From NCBI GenBank assembly GCA_018399295.1, contig JAGYOO010000111.1:1-5686 (forward strand): 5,686 nt of DNA, in the 5' to 3' direction. The notes beneath the pieces are model-generated. The model ran no database searches. It was not told where the DNA came from and saw only the letters and a list, made by a program, of their open reading frames with translations. The position numbers were made by a program, and so were the translations under genes. Positions 1 to 5,686 of the stretch are shown here, one piece after another (the stretch's first letter is position 1; each line of letters starts with the position of its first letter). Source of the stretch: Candidatus Omnitrophota bacterium. Its GTDB lineage: Bacteria; Omnitrophota; Gorgyraeia; B26-G9.

Positions 1-75
1 TTCCTGTTGTGCCTGCTCCCCAAAACGGCCCAGTCCCTGGGCGCCATTGATCCGGTCAGCGGCCAGCAGAGCGTG
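1..75 (+). other. N-terminal lead, possible end of a signal peptide
   Basis: The first visible codons give a short hydrophobic run, FLLCLLP. KTAQSLGAIDP follows, and then the first repeat. A hydrophobic core followed by a small-residue stretch (A-Q-S or L-G-A) looks like the end of a Sec signal peptide. The charged n-region would then lie just outside the window. Alternatively, the run could be the degenerate G-F-L strand of another upstream repeat half. The visible part is too short to decide. Confidence 0.3.
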
Positions 76-3000
76 ACTTCGATCACAGATTACGACAAAA
101 AGGGACGGGCCTCGATCGTATGGCAGGTAGGTGAAGGCGGGATGGTCAAGTCTCAGGAACATGTCTACAAGTCGAACGGTCTTCTTGATTACACCCAATC
201 GTTCGGAGTCGAGCGTGACGATATGGGTAACGCGGTAATGGAGAACGGCGATTTTTCGTATATTCTTACCGGAATAACTACCTATGACGGGATCGCCCGG
301 CCGGACGCGGTGTTCAGTCTGGTTTATAATGAGGCTGGTCAGGCAATTGATAAAGAAGGAAATGTGATTGACCTGAGTTCCGGTACAGAACAGTTTATGG
401 AGATGCAGCAGAAGTATGTGTATAATCGCAACGGTTTTCTTGGGGAGACGCGGAACTATGGGTTTAATAACACCTTTACCGGCCGCGTTGTGTATGATGT
501 TTACAGCCGTCCGACCCTGGCCTATAACGAGCGGGGACAGGAAACCCAGATGTATGCTTACACCTCCGGACAGGGTGCCGGGTACGATGGTTTTCTCAGC
601 CAAACGGTGAATTACGGAGAAAATAACACCATTACCGGCTGGACGAATTATGACAACAAAGGCAAGCCGAGTGAGGGGTACAACCATGCCGGCAGCCTGC
701 TTCAGTCGTTTGTGTACGACAGTAGCGGATTGCTTGTCCGCAGCATCAGTTACGGACGCGGTAGTGAAGACTTTAATGAGATAATGGCGGCAACCGTAGG
801 AGATTACAGCGCGATCGCCGCTCTCTGGCAGGACGCCTGGGACAGTGATCCGGACATGGCGTTTGTGTTCGGAGATATGGATGGCGAGACTCTGATGAAT
901 GCCGGTTGGGCCTACTTTAACAACGGAGACATGGAGACTGCCAAGGCCTGTTTTCTCAAAACTATTCAGCTTTACGGCGGTCTGGCTGAGGGTGAGCCCG
1001 CGCTGGAAAACCATGTGGGTACGGCCTATCATATGATCGGTCAGATCATGGAATCCGAAGGACAGGCTAATCTGGCTCAGAGTGCTTATACAATTCAGGC
1101 CGCGGATTACGCGGATGCCGTGGCCCTTGCCGCCGATGGGGTTACCTGGGAATCGGTAACCGACTGGTCAGTGAGCCGGCTGCAGGATATGGGGGCAACC
1201 AGTTCAATGGCAACCGGGTTTACGGTATATGGCGGAGATTCCCGGCCCATGGCTACCTATCAGTATTATAATGACGGGGAGAACGGGCTTCAGGCGACTA
1301 AAGTCCAGGAATACAATTACTCGTATACCCAGACCTACCGGGATGAGAACGGACAGACGCAGGAACGTACCCAGTATTCTTCGTTTGTCCGCGGTACGAG
1401 TAATTTCGGAGACAATGGCGTGAATAACGGATTTACCGATTTTGATAATTATGGACGTCAGAACGCCAGCTATAATGAAGAAGGAGAAATGGTCCAGAAG
1501 TACAACTACTCGCGCAACGGATTTCTCCAGTACACTACCAGTTACGGCAGGGATAAGGCGGTAAACGGCTATACTGTTTTTGATTTCTACGGAAGACATG
1601 TTGCCAGTTTTAACAATGCCGGTTCCGTGCGGGGCATCTCTTCCGCGGCTATCGCCGAACTGAGCCACGGTTTGGTCTCCGGCGAGAATGCCGACGGTGA
1701 GACTGAGGTTTTGAGTGAATCCTGGCAGCCTCATTTGAAAGGATTGACCCAGACGTTTGAGTATGGTGACGATGGGTTCATGAATACCAGCAAATCCTGG
1801 AGCGAGGCTACTGAGGTCAGTGTCAACACTCTGTCCAGTTTCATCAAGGCCATGGGGCCGGAGGGCAGTTCTACGGAAAGAGACGGTTATTATCGCGCCG
1901 AATACGACTTTAATGATGACGGAATGATAAACAACGAGGATCTTCAGCTGTTTGAAGAGGCCTTCTCCGGTATCAGCGAACTCGCGGCCGCGTTTGATAC
2001 GGTACAGGGCGACGCGGGTTACAACAGCTCCTTTGATTTTGATTCTGACGGAGATGTTGATCGCAACGATGTGTCGCTTTTTGGCCGGACCTTTGATTCC
2101 TCAACCAAGTTTACGCCGACCTACAATGGGTTTACTGAATATGATTCGTACGGCAAGGCCTCTGCAGCATTTAACAAAGAAGGCATTGCCACCCAGGATT
2201 TTGTCTATAATTCCCGGGGATTCATGACTGAGGCCCGCTCCTTTGGTCCGGCGTTTGATCCGGACGGCAATATGGTGATGGATGGTGAGCAGCCGGCTAT
2301 GATCCAGACCGGATCCACCCGGTATGATGAGAGATCAAAGCCGGTTGAGACCTGGAGCTGTTATGACGCGGACGGCTCCGGTACTATTGAAGAAGGAGAA
2401 ATGGCTAAGGTTCAGGAGTATGTGTATGACCGGGGCTTTCTGACCCAGACGAACAACTTCGGTGATTTTGATGCGGATGGCGTTCAGGTCAGCGCCGGGT
2501 ATACGACCTTTGATAAACTGGGCCGGCAGGAAACCAGTTTTAATGAACTGGGTGAAAAGACCGCGCAATACCGTTACTCCCGGCAGGGTTTTCTCCAGGA
2601 GACATTCAACTACGGACAGAGCGGAACATATACCGGCAAAACGATAATGAACAAAGAGGGCCGGGCTTCGGCAAGTTATAACATGGCCGGAGACGTGTTG
2701 ACCGGGCGCGGACTTACGCAGACATTCAACTACAACCAGTTTGGATTCATGGATTCATCCGTGGGATACGGAAGGGAGCAGACTGAAAATCAGACTACGT
2801 TCTATGATGGCGCCGGCAAGGCCCTGAGAGTGGAAAACCATAACGGGATAACAGTATCTGCTTATGATTACAATCAGCGCGGATTCATGGAAAAGACTAC
2901 CGCCCTGGAGTTCGTGCAGGATGATTCCGCTTCCGGTGAATGGGCGGTGGACGTAACCAATAAGAATACCGGCGAGACCAGACATGGGTACTATAAGATC

Positions 3001-5643
3001 TCCAGCTACACTACATTCGACGCGTATTCGCGGCCCGAAGAATCCTATCAATGCTACTGGGACACCCCGGACGGTGAAGGAGCCTTGGTGCAGAGGTATA
3101 ACTATGAGACAGAAGATGGGCAGCAGACCGGTTTTCTGGTGAGTGTCACGAACTTCGGTACCGACGGCGTGACCGAGATCGGAAAGACGACCTTTGACCG
3201 GTATGGCCGAAACGAATCCAGCTTCAATGAATACGGCCAGCAGACCGCTTCCTATAAGTATTCGCGGGACGGTTTTCTGGATGAGACTTATGGATACAAT
3301 GCCGGGACCAAAGCCAGTACTACCGTATTTGATAATTACGGCCGGCAGATCGAGACCCGGAATCATCGGGGAGCGGTAACACAGACCTATAATTACACCG
3401 AGGCCTCGGGTTCTGAGTTTACGGGAAAACTTCTGACCAGCACGAGCCGCGCTGAGGACGGGGTTGAGACCGGTACGACTATCTATGATGAGTTTGGCAA
3501 GTCGATGGTCTCTCTGAATGTTGAAGGATCAGTCGTTCAGCAGTACAACTACAACCAGGAAACCGGCTGGATGGAAAACAGCGAAAGTATCGGACGCAAC
3601 GGTGTGGTGACCGGCAGGACGACCTATGATGTTGCTTCCCGTCCGACTGAATCCACCAGTCTCTATGTGAATATGGACAATGCTAATCCACAGGAGATGG
3701 AGACAATTAGTCAAAAGTACGTGTATGAGCAGGGATTTCTGGTCAGGATCGAGAATTTCGGTGATCTTGAAGACGCCAGTAATCCGCAGTCCGGCGTGGC
3801 CATGGGGCACACTGAGTTTGACCGGTACGGTCAGCAGGAGGCCTCGTACAACGAACTGGGCGAGTTGACAACTCGGTTTACCTACTCACGCCAGGGCTTT
3901 CTCAGTGAGACCCGCAATTACGGGGTGGATAATACCTACATGGGGAAAACGACATTCAATGCCATGCAGCGGATGGAGGCCTCGTATAACGAGCGCAACC
4001 AGATCACCCAGAGGATGAACTATGACAGCGCGGGATTTCTGAGTACCTCCAGTCAGTTCGGTGAGGCGGGAGAGGCAAAAGTACTGGGGACTACGCATTA
4101 TGATGACTATGGCAAGCAGAGCCATGTTACGAATGACAAGGGCCTGATCACGACCGGGTTTGTGTATAATGACCGCGGTTTTCTCCAGCAGACCCAGGGG
4201 CTGGGCCTTGTCGAGGGAACCGGCGGTACGCCGGGAGTTGACGGATATATCGAGTTCACGAACACTGAAACCGGAGAGCTGACTTCCGGGTGGCTCCGGG
4301 TTACCAGCTACAATAACTTCGATAAACACGGACGGATGACAAACAGCTATTCAGTGTATGATTCCGATCTTAACACTGGAGAAGGCGAGAGGGCGGTGCT
4401 GACCTCGGAATTCGTGTATGATAAGGCAGATGGCACGAAGACCGGATTTGTTACCGGTATCAAGACCTATTCGCTGGTCACGGATGTTGCAAACGGGGTG
4501 CAGACAATTGCGGCCGAAGCTGATGGGAATTTTATTGCGGATACTATCGGCACCGAGGTTATCCAGACCGGGTATGTGGATTACGACCGGTATGGTCGCG
4601 CGGCCCAGACCTACCAGATAAACTACAATATGGTAGATAACGCTGATGGGACCCAGGGAGTCGGCACCATGATGCTCGATGAAAACAATGATCCGCTGAT
4701 GACTATTGTCAGCGAAAACAGATACAGCCGGAATGGTTTTCTGGAGTCGACCAGAAACTACGGAGACAATCGGACGATTAACGGTACTGTTTTCTACAAT
4801 GATATGGGGCAGCAGGATTACAGTGTCAACCAGCGCAATGAACTTACCAGTGACTTCCACTATGATGATCTGGGCCGCTTGCAGTGTTCGATCTCTTATC
4901 AGGGAGAAGGCAACGCGCTTTCCCGGACTGAATTCGATCCGGTCTATCAAAAACCGACCACAACCTGGCAGTTTTTTAGCGGATCGAATCCGCCGGAAGG
5001 CAGCGACTATAATTCGGTCCGGAACAAGGACGGGTATGCCTCTGACCCTAACGGAACTGTAAGAAACTACAACCCCAATGATCTGACCGAGGCTGGAACC
5101 GGATGCATGGTACAGCAGACCTACTACAACGACTTTGGCAGCATCAGCAGTCAGAATTCGTTGACCAGGAGCGGGGAGCTGAACTCGTTCACCTTGTACA
5201 ACACTCTCTCCCGGCCGACCGCGGCTTACCGTCTTGGTGATGACGGAAGTATGGTAAAGGTGCAGTCGTATGCCTACAACGAACGGGGCTTTCTTGATCA
5301 CAGTACCCAACATCAGGCATATGATTCTCTTGAAGGCACCTGGGATGAGTCTGACGTGAGCATTACCTACTACAATGCTCTGGGACAGCAGTACGAGACA
5401 TATAATGTGGCGGATGACGGAAGTCAGGGGGCCTTGCAGGCGCTGTATAAGTATGACCGCTCCGGCTTTCTGAACCAGATCTCGCATTATAATGACAAAG
5501 GAAAACGGACCGGGTATACTACCGTGGATTTGACCGGACATAACGTGGCGCATTACAACTCAAAGAATGTCCTGGATTCGTTCTACTGGTATAATCGGGA
5601 TGGCTTCCTGGCAACAAGCACGTCACACGCACCTGGTATCTAA
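1..5643 (+). CDS. Giant YD/RHS-like tandem-repeat protein, 5'-partial
   Basis: One frame stays open from base 1 to the TAA at 5641-5643. The first usable start, TTG at 7, has only six bases before it, so no ribosome binding site can be judged and the gene probably begins upstream. Residue numbers here and below count that TTG as 1, giving 1,878 residues. After about 25 leading residues, the whole protein is 27 units of two ~23-residue YD-like halves. These are interrupted by a TPR-like insert (about 258-404), a dockerin-like insert (about 597-708), an EF-hand loop (787-798) and smaller acidic loops. Tyr, Asn, Gly, Thr and Ser are abundant and there are only six Cys. No transmembrane segment follows the first residues. 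No LPXTG, PEP-CTERM or RHS core motif is seen, and no toxin domain. YD/RHS repeats in known proteins build beta shells or surface fibres. By inference this is a secreted or surface structural or adhesive protein, but its function is unknown. It is the only gene here and ends at a terminator, so it is a monocistronic or last gene. Confidence 0.93.
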   Translation, partial: FLLCLLPKTAQSLGAIDPVSGQQSVTSITDYDKKGRASIVWQVGEGGMVKSQEHVYKSNGLLDYTQSFGVERDDMGNAVMENGDFSYILTGITTYDGIARPDAVFSLVYNEAGQAIDKEGNVIDLSSGTEQFMEMQQKYVYNRNGFLGETRNYGFNNTFTGRVVYDVYSRPTLAYNERGQETQMYAYTSGQGAGYDGFLSQTVNYGENNTITGWTNYDNKGKPSEGYNHAGSLLQSFVYDSSGLLVRSISYGRGSEDFNEIMAATVGDYSAIAALWQDAWDSDPDMAFVFGDMDGETLMNAGWAYFNNGDMETAKACFLKTIQLYGGLAEGEPALENHVGTAYHMIGQIMESEGQANLAQSAYTIQAADYADAVALAADGVTWESVTDWSVSRLQDMGATSSMATGFTVYGGDSRPMATYQYYNDGENGLQATKVQEYNYSYTQTYRDENGQTQERTQYSSFVRGTSNFGDNGVNNGFTDFDNYGRQNASYNEEGEMVQKYNYSRNGFLQYTTSYGRDKAVNGYTVFDFYGRHVASFNNAGSVRGISSAAIAELSHGLVSGENADGETEVLSESWQPHLKGLTQTFEYGDDGFMNTSKSWSEATEVSVNTLSSFIKAMGPEGSSTERDGYYRAEYDFNDDGMINNEDLQLFEEAFSGISELAAAFDTVQGDAGYNSSFDFDSDGDVDRNDVSLFGRTFDSSTKFTPTYNGFTEYDSYGKASAAFNKEGIATQDFVYNSRGFMTEARSFGPAFDPDGNMVMDGEQPAMIQTGSTRYDERSKPVETWSCYDADGSGTIEEGEMAKVQEYVYDRGFLTQTNNFGDFDADGVQVSAGYTTFDKLGRQETSFNELGEKTAQYRYSRQGFLQETFNYGQSGTYTGKTIMNKEGRASASYNMAGDVLTGRGLTQTFNYNQFGFMDSSVGYGREQTENQTTFYDGAGKALRVENHNGITVSAYDYNQRGFMEKTTALEFVQDDSASGEWAVDVTNKNTGETRHGYYKISSYTTFDAYSRPEESYQCYWDTPDGEGALVQRYNYETEDGQQTGFLVSVTNFGTDGVTEIGKTTFDRYGRNESSFNEYGQQTASYKYSRDGFLDETYGYNAGTKASTTVFDNYGRQIETRNHRGAVTQTYNYTEASGSEFTGKLLTSTSRAEDGVETGTTIYDEFGKSMVSLNVEGSVVQQYNYNQETGWMENSESIGRNGVVTGRTTYDVASRPTESTSLYVNMDNANPQEMETISQKYVYEQGFLVRIENFGDLEDASNPQSGVAMGHTEFDRYGQQEASYNELGELTTRFTYSRQGFLSETRNYGVDNTYMGKTTFNAMQRMEASYNERNQITQRMNYDSAGFLSTSSQFGEAGEAKVLGTTHYDDYGKQSHVTNDKGLITTGFVYNDRGFLQQTQGLGLVEGTGGTPGVDGYIEFTNTETGELTSGWLRVTSYNNFDKHGRMTNSYSVYDSDLNTGEGERAVLTSEFVYDKADGTKTGFVTGIKTYSLVTDVANGVQTIAAEADGNFIADTIGTEVIQTGYVDYDRYGRAAQTYQINYNMVDNADGTQGVGTMMLDENNDPLMTIVSENRYSRNGFLESTRNYGDNRTINGTVFYNDMGQQDYSVNQRNELTSDFHYDDLGRLQCSISYQGEGNALSRTEFDPVYQKPTTTWQFFSGSNPPEGSDYNSVRNKDGYASDPNGTVRNYNPNDLTEAGTGCMVQQTYYNDFGSISSQNSLTRSGELNSFTLYNTLSRPTAAYRLGDDGSMVKVQSYAYNERGFLDHSTQHQAYDSLEGTWDESDVSITYYNALGQQYETYNVADDGSQGALQALYKYDRSGFLNQISHYNDKGKRTGYTTVDLTGHNVAHYNSKNVLDSFYWYNRDGFLATSTSHAPGI
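778..1218 (+). other. TPR-like helical insert within repeat 4
   Basis: Residues about 258-404 break the beta-repeat pattern after the G-L-L and Y-G of repeat 4. They look helical and rich in Ala, Met and Glu. Two segments match the tetratricopeptide spacing. In the first, G300, Y303, G307, A312 and F316 fit positions 8, 11, 15, 20 and 24. In the second, Y341, G345, A357 and Y361 fit positions 4, 8, 20 and 24. TPR pairs usually bind proteins or peptides, so this may be a docking module projecting from the repeat body; that role is inferred. Two copies is few for a stable TPR fold, and the flanks (258-295 and 366-404) are unassigned. The repeat array resumes at F405. Confidence 0.6.
1795..2130 (+). 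other. Dockerin-like double calcium-loop insert in repeat 7
   Basis: Residues about 597-708 form an insert at the end of repeat 7. It contains two loops with the 12-position calcium-binding pattern. Loop one has D634, N636, D638, M640 and D645, with Gly at 639 and Ile at 641. Loop two has D677, D679, D681, D683 and D688, with Gly at 682 and Val at 684. Each is followed by a short helix-like stretch (LQLFEEAF and VSLFGRTF), as in type I dockerins. The 43-residue spacing between loop starts is somewhat longer than typical. Dockerins classically bind cohesins, but in many non-cellulosomal bacteria similar pairs are simply calcium-stabilised modules. No cohesin is visible here, so the partner is unknown. 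Confidence 0.72.
2365..2400 (+). other. Canonical EF-hand calcium loop in repeat 9
   Basis: Residues 787-798 read DADGSGTIEEGE. They match the EF-hand loop exactly: D1, D3, S5, T7 and E9 as ligands, Gly at 6, Ile at 8 and Glu at 12. The loop sits in the first half of repeat 9, where the other repeats of the same phase (5, 13, 17, 21) also carry short acidic insertions. No clear flanking helices are visible, so it is probably a calcium-binding loop within a beta repeat rather than a full EF-hand domain. Confidence 0.62.
2902..3006 (+). other. Repeat 12 terminal insert (paired with 4201-4308)
   Basis: Residues 966-1000 extend the second half of repeat 12. Shared landmarks with the later copy are a hydrophobic-V start, an acidic Gly-rich stretch, TNKNTGE, a [YW]-x-[KR]-[IV] strand and S-Y just before the next F-D. 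It resembles a small beta-hairpin extension. No known domain was recognised. Confidence 0.5.
3616..5187 (+). repeat. Eight-repeat block, copy B (repeats 17-24)
   Basis: Residues 1204-1727 correspond repeat for repeat to copy A. Repeat 17 has the short KYVYEQGFL and N-F-G-D loop of repeat 9. Repeat 18 matches repeat 10 closely, sharing SFNELG/SYNELG and YSRQGFL. Repeat 20 carries the insert of repeat 12, and repeat 21 the D-G-x-x-T-G-F insertion of repeat 13. Repeats 22 and 24 gained extra Asn/Asp/Gly-rich insertions, making this copy longer. Repeats 23-24 correspond only weakly to 15-16. Confidence 0.5.
4201..4308 (+). other. Repeat 20 terminal insert (paired with 2902-3006)
   Basis: Residues 1399-1434 occupy the same place in repeat 20 as the earlier insert does in repeat 12. 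They carry TNTETGE where the first has TNKNTGE, and GWLRVTS where the first has GYYKISS. The next repeat follows at once in both. This match, eight repeats apart, is the clearest marker of the block duplication. Confidence 0.5.
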
Positions 5644-5653
5644 GCGGCAGCTT

Positions 5654-5686
5654 AAAAAAGCCCCGGCATTTTGCCGGGGCTTTTTT
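5654..5686 (+). terminator. Intrinsic terminator, probably bidirectional
   Basis: A perfect 9-bp GC-rich stem (GCCCCGGCA at 5660-5668, TGCCGGGGC at 5672-5680) closes a TTT loop. It is followed by six Ts up to the window edge. Six As precede the stem (5654-5659), extending pairing to 15 bp and providing a U-tract for the opposite strand. It lies 10 bases after the stop codon, so it ends the giant gene's transcript and could also serve a convergent gene outside the window. Confidence 0.93.

Larger units (their letters stand above)
2314..3615 (+). repeat. Eight-repeat block, copy A (repeats 9-16)
   Basis: Residues 770-1203 hold eight repeats whose peculiarities recur in order in the next eight. 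Repeat 9 has a one-residue-short YVYDRGFL followed by an N-F-G-D-acidic loop, as in repeat 17. Repeat 12 carries a ~35-residue insert, as in repeat 20. Repeat 13 has a D-G-x-x-T-G-F insertion, as in repeat 21. The inference is a past block duplication followed by divergence. It rests on alignment by eye. Confidence 0.55.
82..5640 (+). repeat. Array of 27 degenerate 46-residue YD-like repeats
   Basis: Units begin at about 82, 274, 484, 640, 1219, 1432, 1570, 2131, 2314, 2500, 2638, 2794, 3007, 3184, 3319, 3475, 3616, 3808, 3946, 4090, 4309, 4573, 4786, 4924, 5188, 5362 and 5515. Insert-free units (6, 10, 18, 23) are exactly 46 residues. The first half carries T-x-[FY]-D-x-x-G-[RK] and S-Y-N-x-x-G; the second carries Y-x-Y-x-x-x-G-F-[LM] and Y-G. 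Unit 23 reads YDDLGRL (1619-1625), the classic YD/RHS signature, which ties the divergent G-F-L form to that family. Repeats are conserved in protein but clearly diverged in DNA, so they are old rather than freshly amplified. Unit boundaries were set by eye and may shift by a residue or two. Confidence 0.9.

Noticed and set aside
7..9. TTG as the true start codon
   Set aside because: No ribosome binding site can fit in six bases and the frame is already open before it. It is kept only as a numbering origin.
1477..1492. AAGGAG-like site just before an in-frame ATG, with the same 16 bases again at 2389-2404, suggesting internal starts
   Set aside because: The spacing from AAGGAG to ATG is only 2 bases, too short. 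Both copies encode the Glu-Glu-Gly-Glu-Met of repeat loops.
4351..5553. 400-residue antisense open frame
   Set aside because: It lies wholly inside the repeat gene, mirrors its codon bias, and its translation is a featureless Ile/Val/Arg-rich sequence with no recognisable domain. Other antisense frames (2755-3366, 1204-1734, 3886-4329) have the same character.
82..5640. CRISPR or recent DNA-level tandem repeat
   Set aside because: The unit is a protein repeat with diverged DNA and variable unit length. No identical repeats or spacers are present.
5188..5643. C-terminal RHS toxin or hyperconserved core
   Set aside because: The last 150 residues are still YD-like repeats. No R-Y-Y-D-P core, no catalytic motif, and no downstream immunity frame before the terminator.
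1..5643. Frameshift or pseudogene
   Set aside because: The repeat pattern is continuous in one frame from end to end, with no internal stop or phase change.

Overview
The window is essentially one gene. A single uninterrupted plus-strand reading frame runs from the left edge to a TAA stop at 5641-5643. A strong intrinsic terminator fills the last 33 bases. The frame is still open at base 1, so the true start probably lies upstream, or the window begins inside a signal peptide. At least 1,880 residues are visible. No second gene, RNA gene, mobile element, CRISPR array or promoter could be supported.

The protein is a giant tandem-repeat protein. By eye it contains 27 consecutive units, each about 46 residues when free of insertions. 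Each unit is built from two related 23-residue halves. The first half reads roughly T-x-[FY]-D-x-[YF]-G-[RK]-x-x-x-S-Y-N-x-x-G. The second reads roughly Y-x-Y-[SN]-R-x-G-F-[LM]-x-x-T-x-x-Y-G. Both resemble the YD/RHS repeat (YD-x-x-G-[RF]-L), which in known RHS and Tc-toxin proteins forms a spiralling beta-strand shell. The array has no RHS core-associated motif, no C-terminal toxin and no following immunity gene. It stops inside its last repeat.

Two layers of organisation lie on top of the basic repeat. Inserts sit at fixed places in the repeat frame: a TPR-like helical insert (about 778-1218), a dockerin-like pair of calcium loops (about 1795-2130), a canonical EF-hand loop (2365-2400), and a paired ~35-residue insert at 2902-3006 and 4201-4308. 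Repeats also recur in cycles of four and, more specifically, eight: units 5/13/21, 9/17 and 12/20 share insertions, deletions or motifs that their neighbours lack. This suggests growth by duplication of multi-repeat blocks.

The organism cannot be fixed from this sequence. Base composition looks balanced. A giant, Tyr/Asn/Gly-rich, Cys-poor protein with dockerin-like loops fits a secreted or surface protein of a Gram-negative, probably uncultivated lineage. Omnitrophota or another Planctomycetota-Verrucomicrobiota relative is a guess, not a conclusion.
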